From Chitinophagales bacterium (GTDB lineage Bacteria; Bacteroidota; Bacteroidia; Chitinophagales; JADIYW01), in contig JAIBAX010000031.1 of the NCBI GenBank assembly GCA_019694955.1, positions 1 to 52,659 on the forward strand: DNA of 52,659 bases. Reading direction: 5' to 3'. The notes below the pieces were generated by a model that saw nothing but the letters and a program-made list of their open reading frames with translations, had not been told where the DNA came from and did no database searches. A program made the translations under genes and the position numbers. Positions 24,521 to 34,064 of the stretch are shown here, piece by piece (positions within the stretch are counted from its first letter, which is position 1; each line of letters begins with the position of its first letter).

Positions 24521-25774
24521 TTAAGAATACTTCCTAAAAATAACTGAAGCGTTATGTCCACCAAAACCAAAAGTATTACTTAAAGCTACCGAAACCTGCT
24601 TTTGCTGTGCCTGATTAAAGGTGAGATTTAGTCTACTATCGAATGCGGGGTCGTCTGTGAAGTGGTTAATGGTTGGCGGAATGAAATTGTGCTGTAAAGC
24701 TAAAATAGAGGCAATGGCTTCAATAGCACCGGCAGCACCTAATAAATGCCCGGTCATAGATTTTGTTGAACTGATATTAATGTTATATGCATGTTCGCCA
24801 AATAATTGCTCTATGGCTTTTATTTCGCTGATATCCCCCAGCGGTGTGGATGTGCCGTGTACATTAATATAATCTATTGATTCCGTAGATATTTGAGCAT
24901 CATCAAGAGCGTTTTTCATGACGTTCAATGCACCCAAACCTTCGGGGTGTGGTGCAGTCATATGATAGGCATCAGCGCTCATCCCTCCACCAATCATTTC
25001 TGCAAAGATAGTAGCGCCTCGCTTTTGTGCATGCTCCAATTCTTCTAACACCAACCCGCCGGCACCTTCTCCCATAACGAAACCATCTCTGTCCAAATCA
25101 AAAGGTCTAGAGGCTGTTTCAGGACTATCATTGCGCTCAGAGAGTGCCTTAAGCGCGTTGAAACCACCAATTCCGGCCTCTGTAATGGCTGCCTCAGAGC
25201 CTCCAACAATAAAAGCATCTGATTTACCGAGTCGGATAAGATTATATGCTTCAATCAAAGCGTTGGTACTACTGGCACATGCCGAAACAACGGAAAAATT
25301 GGGTCCACGGAATCCGTGCTTTATAGATATATGCCCGGCGGCAATATCCAAAATCATCTTTGGTATAAAGAATGGGCTGAACCTCGGAATTTTGCCATTT
25401 GCCCCATATGCAAGTACTTCTTCCTGAAAAGAAAATAAACCGCCAATTCCGGAAGTCCATATCACACCCACCCTATCTTTGTTGAGTGCTTGATATTCAA
25501 GAATCTTAGCGTGACGAATGGCTTCTTCTGAAGCTACTAATGCGTAATGTGCAAATGGATCAATGCGTCTTACTTCCTTTTTGTCTATAAAGTCTTCAGC
25601 ATTAAATCCTTTCAGTTCACAAGCGAATTTGGTTTTGAAGTGCGTGGTATCGAATTTGGTTATAGGATGGCATCCACTAACACCTTTTTGTAATCCGTTC
25701 AAATATTCGTCGAGATTATTGCCAATGGGTGTGAGTGCACCCATTCCAGTGACCACTACACGCTTGAGTTGCAT
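24521..25774 (-). CDS. fabF: 3-oxoacyl-[acyl-carrier-protein] synthase II
   Basis: Condenses malonyl-ACP with acyl-ACP in fatty-acid elongation. At 417 residues it has the family's usual length. The catalytic triad is visible as Cys166 in SACASSTNAL, His306 in NVHGTSTPLGD and His343 in KSMTGHLLGAAG. The gene starts 4 nt after acpP and is followed after 1 nt by rnc, the acpP-fabF-rnc order common in bacteria. Confidence 0.5.
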   Translation of the reverse strand: MQLKRVVVTGMGALTPIGNNLDEYLNGLQKGVSGCHPITKFDTTHFKTKFACELKGFNAEDFIDKKEVRRIDPFAHYALVASEEAIRHAKILEYQALNKDRVGVIWTSGIGGLFSFQEEVLAYGANGKIPRFSPFFIPKMILDIAAGHISIKHGFRGPNFSVVSACASSTNALIEAYNLIRLGKSDAFIVGGSEAAITEAGIGGFNALKALSERNDSPETASRPFDLDRDGFVMGEGAGGLVLEELEHAQKRGATIFAEMIGGGMSADAYHMTAPHPEGLGALNVMKNALDDAQISTESIDYINVHGTSTPLGDISEIKAIEQLFGEHAYNINISSTKSMTGHLLGAAGAIEAIASILALQHNFIPPTINHFTDDPAFDSRLNLTFNQAQQKQVSVALSNTFGFGGHNASVIFRKYS

Positions 25775-25778
25775 ATTT

Positions 25779-26015
25779 TTATTTCACATTCTCTTCCAAA
25801 TAAGCTACCGCCTCACCTACTGTGGTGATGGTCTCTGCTTGTTCATCCGGGATATTGATATTAAATTCTCTTTCAAATTCCATAATCAATTCAACAGTAT
25901 CCAAAGAATCAGCGCCTAAATCATTGGTAAAGCTGGCTTCTAATGTTACCTCACTTTCCTCAACGCCTAATTTCTCAACGATGATTTTCTTTACTCTTTC
26001 TGCAATTGTTGACAT
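25779..26015 (-). CDS. acpP: Acyl carrier protein
   Basis: Carries growing acyl chains on a phosphopantetheine arm in fatty-acid synthesis. The 78-residue acidic protein has the attachment site Ser37 in [14 protein letters not shown]. The ATG at 26015 gives the standard N-terminus [11 protein letters not shown]; an upstream in-frame ATG at 26036 would add seven residues and overlaps the -7 element at 26034-26041. It is the first gene of acpP-fabF-rnc. Confidence 0.5.
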   Translation of the reverse strand: MSTIAERVKKIIVEKLGVEESEVTLEASFTNDLGADSLDTVELIMEFEREFNINIPDEQAETITTVGEAVAYLEENVK

Positions 26016-26033
26016 GTTACATTCAATTTTGCA

Positions 26034-26041
26034 CAAAATTA
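26034..26041 (-). promoter_or_regulatory. -7 promoter element of acpP-fabF-rnc
   Basis: Minus-strand TAATTTTG matches TANNTTTG, 18 nt before the acpP ATG. No -33 TTG at the expected distance. It argues against the upstream ATG at 26036. Confidence 0.5.
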
Positions 26042-26166
26042 AAACTTTTGTAATAATGTGAAGGAAAAAAATTTGTTTTAGGCTTTTTTATGATTGACAT
26101 AGCAATATTCAACTGCATTTAGCAGTAGAAGGAAATGGGGAATTTGTCACAATGCAAATTACAAAC

Positions 26167-26601
26167 CTAGTTGCTTACTTCTCTCCGGCTACGTGGATAA
26201 TGCCAATGCTCATCTTTATAATATAGTACCTTGGAAATAACAAAATTCGTATCAAATATTATTTTTATCCCTGATTCTGTATTGTGTGGGGGAAAATAAC
26301 TGATACCTAAATAATGTTTTATATCCGAGCGAAACCAATAAGGGTCTACAATTTTATTGGTTAACAAAGAATCATGGTGACTAATATCTGGTTTCTTTCC
26401 CATAATTTCTAATACTCGTTCATAGTCATCCCCAATTTTAATTTTATATGAGTTCTCAACGTTTTCCCATCTTTGCTTCTCTATTGGACTATACCTCTTC
26501 CAGTATATGTCAAGCCCTTTTGGAAGAATTACTAGGATTGTCAGCAATACAACCCCTGCCATTACAGCAATTCGCAAACTTTTAGACGCTTTAGAACTCA
26601 T
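26167..26601 (-). CDS. Small membrane-anchored protein, possibly BamE/SmpA-like fold
   Basis: A 144-residue protein of unknown function. A single membrane segment spans about 11-29, leaving a soluble domain outside the cytoplasm. The pattern IKIGDDYERVLEIMGKKPD followed later by FVISKVLYYKDE resembles the two-helix/strand logic of BamE-like domains, where a conserved G...V...G-P motif is found. This likeness is weak and only by eye. It stands alone between acpP and the secreted-protein cluster. Confidence 0.5.
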   Translation of the reverse strand: MSSKASKSLRIAVMAGVVLLTILVILPKGLDIYWKRYSPIEKQRWENVENSYKIKIGDDYERVLEIMGKKPDISHHDSLLTNKIVDPYWFRSDIKHYLGISYFPPHNTESGIKIIFDTNFVISKVLYYKDEHWHYPRSRREVSN

Positions 26602-26840
26602 TTCCAGATATTTCCTTTCTTTAAATTAATCTTGTCAAATATCAAAATAGGTAATATAACTTTAAGCAACGCGAGGTTTCAGAAGATATTTTAGCTAAGA
26701 TAAGCTTTTTTTAATGGAAGAAATGCATATTAGTAGTTATTAAGTTGAATTGATATGCCTGAAATTAATGTTAATTATTTAAAAATGCTCGAAAACACAT
26801 AAATAATTGTTCTATATTCAATTCCTAATTCTTTAAACTT

Positions 26841-29399
26841 ATGAAATACTGCTCAAAAGGTCTTTTTCTTTTATTTTCTCTACTAACATCTTCTTTATTC
26901 GCTCAAAAGAATAATATAGCTGTCTTCCCGGATTTGAATATTGAAAACAAAGGTACTTGGAATACTCTTACTAGTGTTGGCAGACTAAAGTCTGAATTTA
27001 CGATGCTGCAACATAAAGATTATATAAATACTTTTGTTTATATATTTAGTGTTTATCACTTTTCAGAAACCTATAATGACAAATTACAGAAATTATTAGC
27101 AGATATCGATACCATTAGAGGTTTTAAAAAGGCTGGAATAGGTAAATATATTGCAGAAAACAATATAACTTACGCAGTATCCTCGAATAATTTTTTGTTG
27201 CAATCTAAACACCTATCTATGTTTGGAAGTATAAACAATCCCCAATCGGATCAATATTTTTATAACGATTATCCTGATAACAATGGCTATTATGGTTATA
27301 ATAAGTTTGACAAATACAATACCTGCCACAACAAACTGTATTTAAATAATGCCAATATTTTAGACTCTAGTGACTATGCAACAGATAACTATGTTTGGCA
27401 AGATGGATCTTTTAATGAAAATAATAGCTTTTTAGCTTTAGTTTCCACCAAAGAAGCCACCTATGTGGTAGTAGTAGCTAATGAAGATACCGGCATTATT
27501 GCAAGAAATCAGCTGGAAAAGGTAACTATTGACTTACTAAAATCCTGTTCTTCGGGACAAGTTTCGGTGGTTGAGGAAGATGACAATTCTTTTTTGGGTG
27601 ATTATTTTAAAATCTACCTAAAAGGTATCGTTAAAGATTTTGAAGATTTAATTATTAAAATTGATAGTCTGGAAGGACATGGAAAAATGCGGTATGAACG
27701 TGAAGAGGAACTTCGCGATGACCTGTATAGCGCTTTTGACAATTTAATTGAGATGACGAATTTTAGGAAGGAATTAGATATGGAGTTGGTGGAGGCTGAA
27801 AGTACGTTGCAAGATGCTATTGAAGAATTAACTTATAAAGGCAATGACAGTATTTTTGAAGCCGAAATTGAAGGAATATACCAAGAATACCTAAATACCA
27901 TTACAGATGAATATTTATTTACCGGTATTTCGTATGCCGAAGATGAAACGGATTTTGAGTTTTATTCGCAGGTAAACAGCGATGTTCTTGATTCTATCGA
28001 TATCAGTAAGCTTAATTTAGTGTTTGCAGGAAAACTAAATGCATTCAAAGATTCGCTACCTTACCTCTTATCTTTTATGGACGAAAATATGGAGAAACTT
28101 TTAAAGTTAGATGGAAGAGAGAAAGAACAATATGAGGAATTATTGAATGAGAAGAAAAGACCTAAGTTATATTTCAGTTTCAATTATGAACCTTCAAGAA
28201 TGGATGGTTATATATATGATATGGCTTTCTTAGAAAAAGAAAAAAAAACCATAAAAATGAAAATCCCTTACACCGACTTCCTTAATTATACCTCTGGTGC
28301 CAAGAATATTGGTAAAATAAAATCATGTGGCGATAAAGAATACCTGAAACATAGCAAGGCATTAAAAGAAAATTTTGCCATCACCCTATCTAAAGCATTT
28401 CTCGGTGATTCTCTAATAATAAATAATATTTATGAAGCCTATGATCGCAATAATTATGAATATTCCAATACATTAGAAGAGGATGATCGCAAAAAAAATG
28501 ATTTGTACTATATCGTTAATGCTTATTCAAAGAAACACCCTGATGTTGAGTACGAATACTTCCTTTCACTGAAAAAACAAGGCGATACTTGGATGTCAAA
28601 TGTTTTGGAAATTCCTAGTTCTGAGTATTATTGGGACTACAACACGGGGTATGAAACTTCCGGGAAAATTTTTGGCTTTGAGTCTCGGATAAACGACACT
28701 TTGAGGTATCTTTTGGCCAACAAAGAACACCTCGATAAAGGGTGGACTAAATTTTTTATTCCAATTAAAAGGATATATGATTACGGTATTTCTAACATCA
28801 ACTTTGAATATAAAATTACAGGATGTGGTGAAGATGCCATCGGAAAATTTGATGATTATTCTAATAATTTATATTTAAATATTTCTAAATTTCCAAAAAT
28901 CAAAGAGAAACTAGCGTCGCTAGACAGAATGATGGCAAATTATGATAGCTTAATTGTGCTGGAATTGAAAAATGCGCAACTAAAAAATACGACTTATAGC
29001 AGTTATGTAGATTATTTAGATAAAAAAGACGACAAAAATGAAATCATTCGTGCGCTTGAAATCAAAAAAGCAACTTGTAAAGCACTAAAAACGAGTGTGT
29101 TAAACAGCATTTGCGACGAGAAAGTATACTATCAAACTTCTATTATCTTTGAAGATATTGATAATGATGATGAACCGGAAATCTTTTTCATTGGTCTATA
29201 TGATGGTAAGCTGGTACAGTCAAATTTGCTTTCATTAAAGAATGGTATCATCACTTCTTCAGACTTAAATACAAATGGAAAAAAAATAGAGCAGTCAAAT
29301 GCCTTCAAAGATTTTAGACAGTATACACTTCAGATGGAAGTGAACGGTGGCAATGATTATGATGAAGCATATCCTGAACCTGTACCCTTTAATGATTAA
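26841..29399 (+). CDS. Large secreted protein of unknown function (paralog 1)
   Basis: An 852-residue exported protein with a signal peptide (KGLFLLFSLLTSSLFAQ). The middle (about 250-470) is highly charged and helical. The C-terminal third matches the next gene collinearly: KGW near 633, TGCGEDAIGKF near 670, and YYQTSIIFEDIDNDDEPE near 763-780. That last segment resembles calcium-binding loops of EF-hand or FG-GAP/VCBS type (D.DNDD.PE). No T9SS sorting domain or lipobox is seen, so a periplasmic or outer-membrane location is inferred. Probably first gene of a three-gene operon with the genes at 29426 and 32039. Confidence 0.5.
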   Translation: MKYCSKGLFLLFSLLTSSLFAQKNNIAVFPDLNIENKGTWNTLTSVGRLKSEFTMLQHKDYINTFVYIFSVYHFSETYNDKLQKLLADIDTIRGFKKAGIGKYIAENNITYAVSSNNFLLQSKHLSMFGSINNPQSDQYFYNDYPDNNGYYGYNKFDKYNTCHNKLYLNNANILDSSDYATDNYVWQDGSFNENNSFLALVSTKEATYVVVVANEDTGIIARNQLEKVTIDLLKSCSSGQVSVVEEDDNSFLGDYFKIYLKGIVKDFEDLIIKIDSLEGHGKMRYEREEELRDDLYSAFDNLIEMTNFRKELDMELVEAESTLQDAIEELTYKGNDSIFEAEIEGIYQEYLNTITDEYLFTGISYAEDETDFEFYSQVNSDVLDSIDISKLNLVFAGKLNAFKDSLPYLLSFMDENMEKLLKLDGREKEQYEELLNEKKRPKLYFSFNYEPSRMDGYIYDMAFLEKEKKTIKMKIPYTDFLNYTSGAKNIGKIKSCGDKEYLKHSKALKENFAITLSKAFLGDSLIINNIYEAYDRNNYEYSNTLEEDDRKKNDLYYIVNAYSKKHPDVEYEYFLSLKKQGDTWMSNVLEIPSSEYYWDYNTGYETSGKIFGFESRINDTLRYLLANKEHLDKGWTKFFIPIKRIYDYGISNINFEYKITGCGEDAIGKFDDYSNNLYLNISKFPKIKEKLASLDRMMANYDSLIVLELKNAQLKNTTYSSYVDYLDKKDDKNEIIRALEIKKATCKALKTSVLNSICDEKVYYQTSIIFEDIDNDDEPEIFFIGLYDGKLVQSNLLSLKNGIITSSDLNTNGKKIEQSNAFKDFRQYTLQMEVNGGNDYDEAYPEPVPFND

Positions 29400-29425
29400 A
29401 TTCTTTCTCCATAAATTCGTTTCAC

Positions 29426-31948
29426 ATGAAATATTTTCTTTTCCTCTTCTCCTTGATTCTAAGCAGCCAGACTTTTTGCCAGCAAACTATAAAGATATTT
29501 CCGTCTTACGACGTAGCCTTCAAAGACGATAATTGGGTGATAGACTATGAAGATTTTGAAGATGCATCCTATTTCCCTTATTATTGGTATCATAAAAAAA
29601 ACGATTATTACCTAAGATTTAACTATAGGTTTCAGGCAAGAGTGCCAAAGGACGCTTCTGAAAATAATTTAGTTGAGATTCCTGAAAAAGTGAAAATATT
29701 AAAAACAACACCCAATGGGTTTCGCATATACAACTCAGCAGATGAAGGATTTTATCAAGATGAAAATGATGAAGAAGATGCCGAAAATTTGGAAGAAGAA
29801 GACTCCTCAGAAAGTCCGGAAGAAATATTTCAACGAAGAAATGATTCTATTTACGATATAGTGTTTCCAAAAATTGAATGGGTTATTTTTGGTACACAAA
29901 AAATCATTGGAGATTTTAAATACATCATACAATTTGAATGTGCGCCAAAGGATTCTGCTGCAGGATTACAGGCTTTCTATGAGGTACTTTCTAATACAAA
30001 TATCCTAGATCCATATTTGATGAAGACAGAGGATTTTACCTATCAGTATTATATTACGCACTACTTTAACAGACAAAAAGAAAATTTGAACAAAAGAGTG
30101 GATGCCTTGGAAAAAATAACGGGCAGTACTTATTCTGATTTTTATGTAGAGCAAGAAGTTAGAAGATTAATCTTTCAGGAGGCAAACGATCTTTTGGAAT
30201 ACCTAAATTATCCCACAGAAACAAAGATAATTTCAAAAAAACAAGAAGATACGGTTGATTTTGATAAGGATGCTTATTTATTGGTGAATGGCACTTCATT
30301 TTCAGAGGAGGCATTGGATGGAATATTAACTAAACAAGCTATTAAGCTCTTGGAAGTAGAAAGATTAAGGAAAAATGCCTTGAAGAAATCATCGTCAAAT
30401 ATTTGGGAAAATCGTTATTACGGAAATGAATATGAACTGTTTGAGTATCTAGGAAAAAATGGTTTGTATTTCGACTCTATTGACAGAAGTGCATTCGCTG
30501 ACTATTTTAGAGAATTTTCTACATCCGTTTCAGATTCTCTCCAGAAACGATTGCAAACCGTAATAGAAGATACTTTAAAATGGACAGTTTCGCTTGCAGA
30601 AGATGAAAATGAGGAAGTAGGGGAATATTACCAAGATTATGTAGCTACAGAAGATTATGATTATACCATGGATATCGTTTCGGAAGTTGTAGATAGTGCG
30701 GCTACCGCAATTGAAGATATAGAAAAAAAAATCGGCACAATTTCTCAAGTCTTCACAAATTACTCAACGCTTAAACCTGCACAAATACTTAACTTTTTTA
30801 AATATGAAAAGGCGGCTGCCAAGACTGAAATTACCTTGGAAGATTATCTGAATTACTTTTCTCAAAACACTCGATTACCCAATGCCATTGATTCTTTAAA
30901 GATCAACACAATGATGTCGAACTCGGACGTTATGCCTCAGAATTTTTATGAAAGGTTTGCCCAAAACATATACCGCGATAGTCTCCTCATAGATAATATT
31001 AAACAGATATCCCCTAAACAAAGTGATTTGGATTTAATCAATAGAGAAAAAGGAAGGCATATCAATGAATTTTGGTTCTTGATACATCACGATGACACTA
31101 TTGATGCCGAAGAATTATATTCTATTGTAGAATTTAACTACGAAAGTGGAAAATGGATTCCTAAGGTTTCTTTTGTCAGAACACCGGATTATGATGTAAG
31201 CTATTATCTGTACATGAATGAAGAACCAACAGAGCAAACCTTGGTACTTAGACCCTATAATGATGTGGATAGCATCTCTCCCTATTATATAAGCAACAAA
31301 AAAACGCATACCAAAGGTTGGACGAGCCTTGATATTCCAATAGTTACAGAAGGTCATGAGAAAGTGCTATGTCGCATCGATTACAGTTATGAAGGATGTG
31401 GTTTAGATATGACGGGTAATTTTTACAGCGAGCGTAATATTGAATTTTTACCCGGTTATAACAACACCATCTCCAAACTTGAAGAACTTTTAGAAAAAGA
31501 ATGGGAGAAAAATGATTCTATCGATTATTCCTATGAAACTTATTTCAAATTAAAGTCATTCGAGAATTTTCTGGACTTCACTAACCGAAGATCCTATTCA
31601 AGATATGCTACTGATGAAGTGAAAACGAAAGCATACTTCATAGAAAAATTTTTAGCCGATAAAATCCGATATGAGCAACAATTGAGCAAGGGTACTTATT
31701 TCCAAACGAACCTTATTCTTGAAGATTTAAATAATGATGGCTACCCGGAAGCATTCTATTTTGCCTATAAAGACAATGATATTCTTTTCGCCAAAGGACT
31801 TACCTATAAAAACCAACAGTATGTTCCTTATACAGATACAAATTTTCTGGTGCAGGTAAAAAATTCTTTAGCCGCAAATGCCTTTGAAACATTTGTAGAA
31901 GAATTTGAATTAGATATGTTGCGATATGGCGGTTATGATGACTACTAG
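29426..31948 (+). CDS. Large secreted protein of unknown function (paralog 2)
   Basis: An 840-residue exported protein with a signal peptide (YFLFLFSLILSSQTFCQQ), starting 26 nt after paralog 1. An acidic stretch rich in Glu and Asp lies at about 110-135. The C-terminal third aligns by eye with paralog 1: KGW near 629, YEGCGLDMTGNF, and YFQTNLILEDLNNDGYPE near 758-775. The DLNNDGYPE motif is the classical calcium loop of FG-GAP/VCBS repeats. The two N-terminal two-thirds are far more diverged, so this is an old tandem duplication. Function unknown. Confidence 0.5.
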   Translation: MKYFLFLFSLILSSQTFCQQTIKIFPSYDVAFKDDNWVIDYEDFEDASYFPYYWYHKKNDYYLRFNYRFQARVPKDASENNLVEIPEKVKILKTTPNGFRIYNSADEGFYQDENDEEDAENLEEEDSSESPEEIFQRRNDSIYDIVFPKIEWVIFGTQKIIGDFKYIIQFECAPKDSAAGLQAFYEVLSNTNILDPYLMKTEDFTYQYYITHYFNRQKENLNKRVDALEKITGSTYSDFYVEQEVRRLIFQEANDLLEYLNYPTETKIISKKQEDTVDFDKDAYLLVNGTSFSEEALDGILTKQAIKLLEVERLRKNALKKSSSNIWENRYYGNEYELFEYLGKNGLYFDSIDRSAFADYFREFSTSVSDSLQKRLQTVIEDTLKWTVSLAEDENEEVGEYYQDYVATEDYDYTMDIVSEVVDSAATAIEDIEKKIGTISQVFTNYSTLKPAQILNFFKYEKAAAKTEITLEDYLNYFSQNTRLPNAIDSLKINTMMSNSDVMPQNFYERFAQNIYRDSLLIDNIKQISPKQSDLDLINREKGRHINEFWFLIHHDDTIDAEELYSIVEFNYESGKWIPKVSFVRTPDYDVSYYLYMNEEPTEQTLVLRPYNDVDSISPYYISNKKTHTKGWTSLDIPIVTEGHEKVLCRIDYSYEGCGLDMTGNFYSERNIEFLPGYNNTISKLEELLEKEWEKNDSIDYSYETYFKLKSFENFLDFTNRRSYSRYATDEVKTKAYFIEKFLADKIRYEQQLSKGTYFQTNLILEDLNNDGYPEAFYFAYKDNDILFAKGLTYKNQQYVPYTDTNFLVQVKNSLAANAFETFVEEFELDMLRYGGYDDY

Positions 31949-32038
31949 GATAAAATAGCGGGTAAGTGTCACCTTAATATTTTTTAACCTTTAAGCAATA
32001 ATTCTTTAGCTATTTTAGTTAATATAAAAAATCATGCT

Positions 32039-34033
32039 ATGCAAAAATTGCTATTTATAATATTCTCTGCTATTTGGATACCCACTTTTTCTCAACAAGA
32101 AATTAACCTCCACGTATTGTTTGATACCGATATTGACACTTTAGCTTACGAAGAATTACAAAAATTAAATCCGTTTATTGGACAAATTAAAGGTATCTCA
32201 GATTACAAAGAAGTTTATGTTGTTGGCTATACCGATGCCGATGGGAGTTCTGCCTATAATAATGACTTATCCAAACGCCGCGCCGAATACGTAAAAAAAA
32301 TGCTTATCAAAAACGGATTGGATGAACAATTAATCGACGAAAACTATAAAGGAGAATCTGCTCCTATTGCTCTAAATACGACAGAAAACTATAAAAGACT
32401 CAACCGCCGTGTAGAAATTACATTAAAAGCTTACAATTTCTCTAGTCCTGCAGATTTAATAAACATCCTAAATGGTAACCCTACCCAAAAGTATTTCCTT
32501 GATAACACCAAGAATAATACCATCGAAGGAGAAAAAGGTATGCGTTTCTACTTCCCCGCTTATTGCTTCAAAAACAATACCTCACCGATTGACTATGCAA
32601 AAATCGAAGTAGCAATAACTGAAGTAACCAACCCTATAGAAAGTATTTTTAGCAATACCCTTGCTCAAAGCCCTGAAGGCATACTCGAAAGTGGTGGCAT
32701 GTTCAAGATTGAGGCATATTTCAACAACCAAAAACTAGTAATGAAAGATGGTATGCAGTACACCGTACAAATTGCCAATAATACAGATGGTAACAAAAAA
32801 ATGATGGTGTATCTTCCCAATAACAGCAATGGATTAATCTCTTGGCAGGCTAGTAATATCCCCTTTAATAATATAGCCAAATTTAATGGCCCTCAACCCA
32901 CATTAAAATTAGACAATAAGATTATTCAGGAATGGAAAATTCCACCATTCTATGATTCTATCCTCAATAATTATTCTTTTTATTTACCAATAAAACCAAG
33001 TTCTCCTGCTTATCCCCAAAAGCCCATCATGCCCAAAGAACCAAAAATTAGTGATGCTAGGTTTCAATTAAAAAACCTCAAAAAACCTTTCATGTCTAAA
33101 TCAAAAAAACTCAAACTTCAGCAAGAAAAATTCAAGAAATCTTATGCCGAATATGAGAAAAATCTTAATAAATATTATAGCTACATACAAAAATACTCAA
33201 CCGATTCTGCCAATTACCAAAAGCAATTATCGCTATATACCGAAAGACAAGAAGACTATAAGGAGAACCTTGTCAACTGTGCTATAGGATTGTACAAGTA
33301 CAAAAAAGCAATAAAAGAATATCAAATCTTAAAAAATTTCCCTGCCGCCAGAAATACTTTACAACAAAGAATAGATGCCGGGAAATTTACATCTTCTACT
33401 TATTTTCAAGAACTCTCAGATAATATTTACAGTACTATAAAAATCGATGCCGTCACCAGCTATCACTTAGATAAATATAGCGAATATGCCGACAAACTCA
33501 TTAAAGCCTTCAAAGAAGCAGCCCTCGGCGATATTGATAATAAGTCTTTAAATATGTCCCCCGATGATATTATGGGAGAAATATTGACACGCGATAAAAA
33601 CGTATATGATTATATCAATTCAAGAATTGACAGCCTAAAAACTGAACAATTTAATACCGGCAACTTCAATAAAAATAATTTCAGCTATTTTTATCAAGCT
33701 TCTTTTGCAGACCTCAAGTGGATAAATTGCGATAGATTCATTGATGTTCCATATAATATGATGGCTAAAATCAGTATCCCTGACAACCAATTTGAAGGCA
33801 TGAATTATTACATTGTCATAAAGGACATCAATAGCGTGGTAAGCGTATATGAAACCAAGTCCACCAATATCCCCAAAGAAAAAGAAATAACAATCGTCGG
33901 CGTCGGCTATGACAGTCAAAAAAGACCCGTATTTGGGCAGCAGAAACTAAAGGTTCAAGGCGACCAAACCGCTAAACTAACTTTTAATTACGTAAAATTG
34001 GGTGAATTAAAAGCAGCCATAGCGAATATATAA
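32039..34033 (+). CDS. Exported OmpA-domain protein with ZU5-like and helical regions
   Basis: A 664-residue protein with a signal peptide (about 1-19, ending FSQQ). An OmpA-like peptidoglycan-binding domain follows directly (about 20-130: VLFDTDIDTL, VVGYTDADGSSAYNNDLSKRRAEYV, NRRVEITLK), whereas this domain usually sits at the C-terminus. Residues of about 150-280 resemble the ZU5-like beta domain found in Bacteroidota surface proteins (FYFPAYCFKN, then LESGGMFKIEAYFN). Next comes a Lys/Tyr-rich helical segment of about 320-420. The gene lies 90 nt after paralog 2 on the same strand. It could anchor the secreted pair to peptidoglycan; this is inference. Confidence 0.5.
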   Translation: MQKLLFIIFSAIWIPTFSQQEINLHVLFDTDIDTLAYEELQKLNPFIGQIKGISDYKEVYVVGYTDADGSSAYNNDLSKRRAEYVKKMLIKNGLDEQLIDENYKGESAPIALNTTENYKRLNRRVEITLKAYNFSSPADLINILNGNPTQKYFLDNTKNNTIEGEKGMRFYFPAYCFKNNTSPIDYAKIEVAITEVTNPIESIFSNTLAQSPEGILESGGMFKIEAYFNNQKLVMKDGMQYTVQIANNTDGNKKMMVYLPNNSNGLISWQASNIPFNNIAKFNGPQPTLKLDNKIIQEWKIPPFYDSILNNYSFYLPIKPSSPAYPQKPIMPKEPKISDARFQLKNLKKPFMSKSKKLKLQQEKFKKSYAEYEKNLNKYYSYIQKYSTDSANYQKQLSLYTERQEDYKENLVNCAIGLYKYKKAIKEYQILKNFPAARNTLQQRIDAGKFTSSTYFQELSDNIYSTIKIDAVTSYHLDKYSEYADKLIKAFKEAALGDIDNKSLNMSPDDIMGEILTRDKNVYDYINSRIDSLKTEQFNTGNFNKNNFSYFYQASFADLKWINCDRFIDVPYNMMAKISIPDNQFEGMNYYIVIKDINSVVSVYETKSTNIPKEKEITIVGVGYDSQKRPVFGQQKLKVQGDQTAKLTFNYVKLGELKAAIANI

Positions 34034-34064
34034 TTTAACCCGGCATCAGCCATCAATAAATTAA

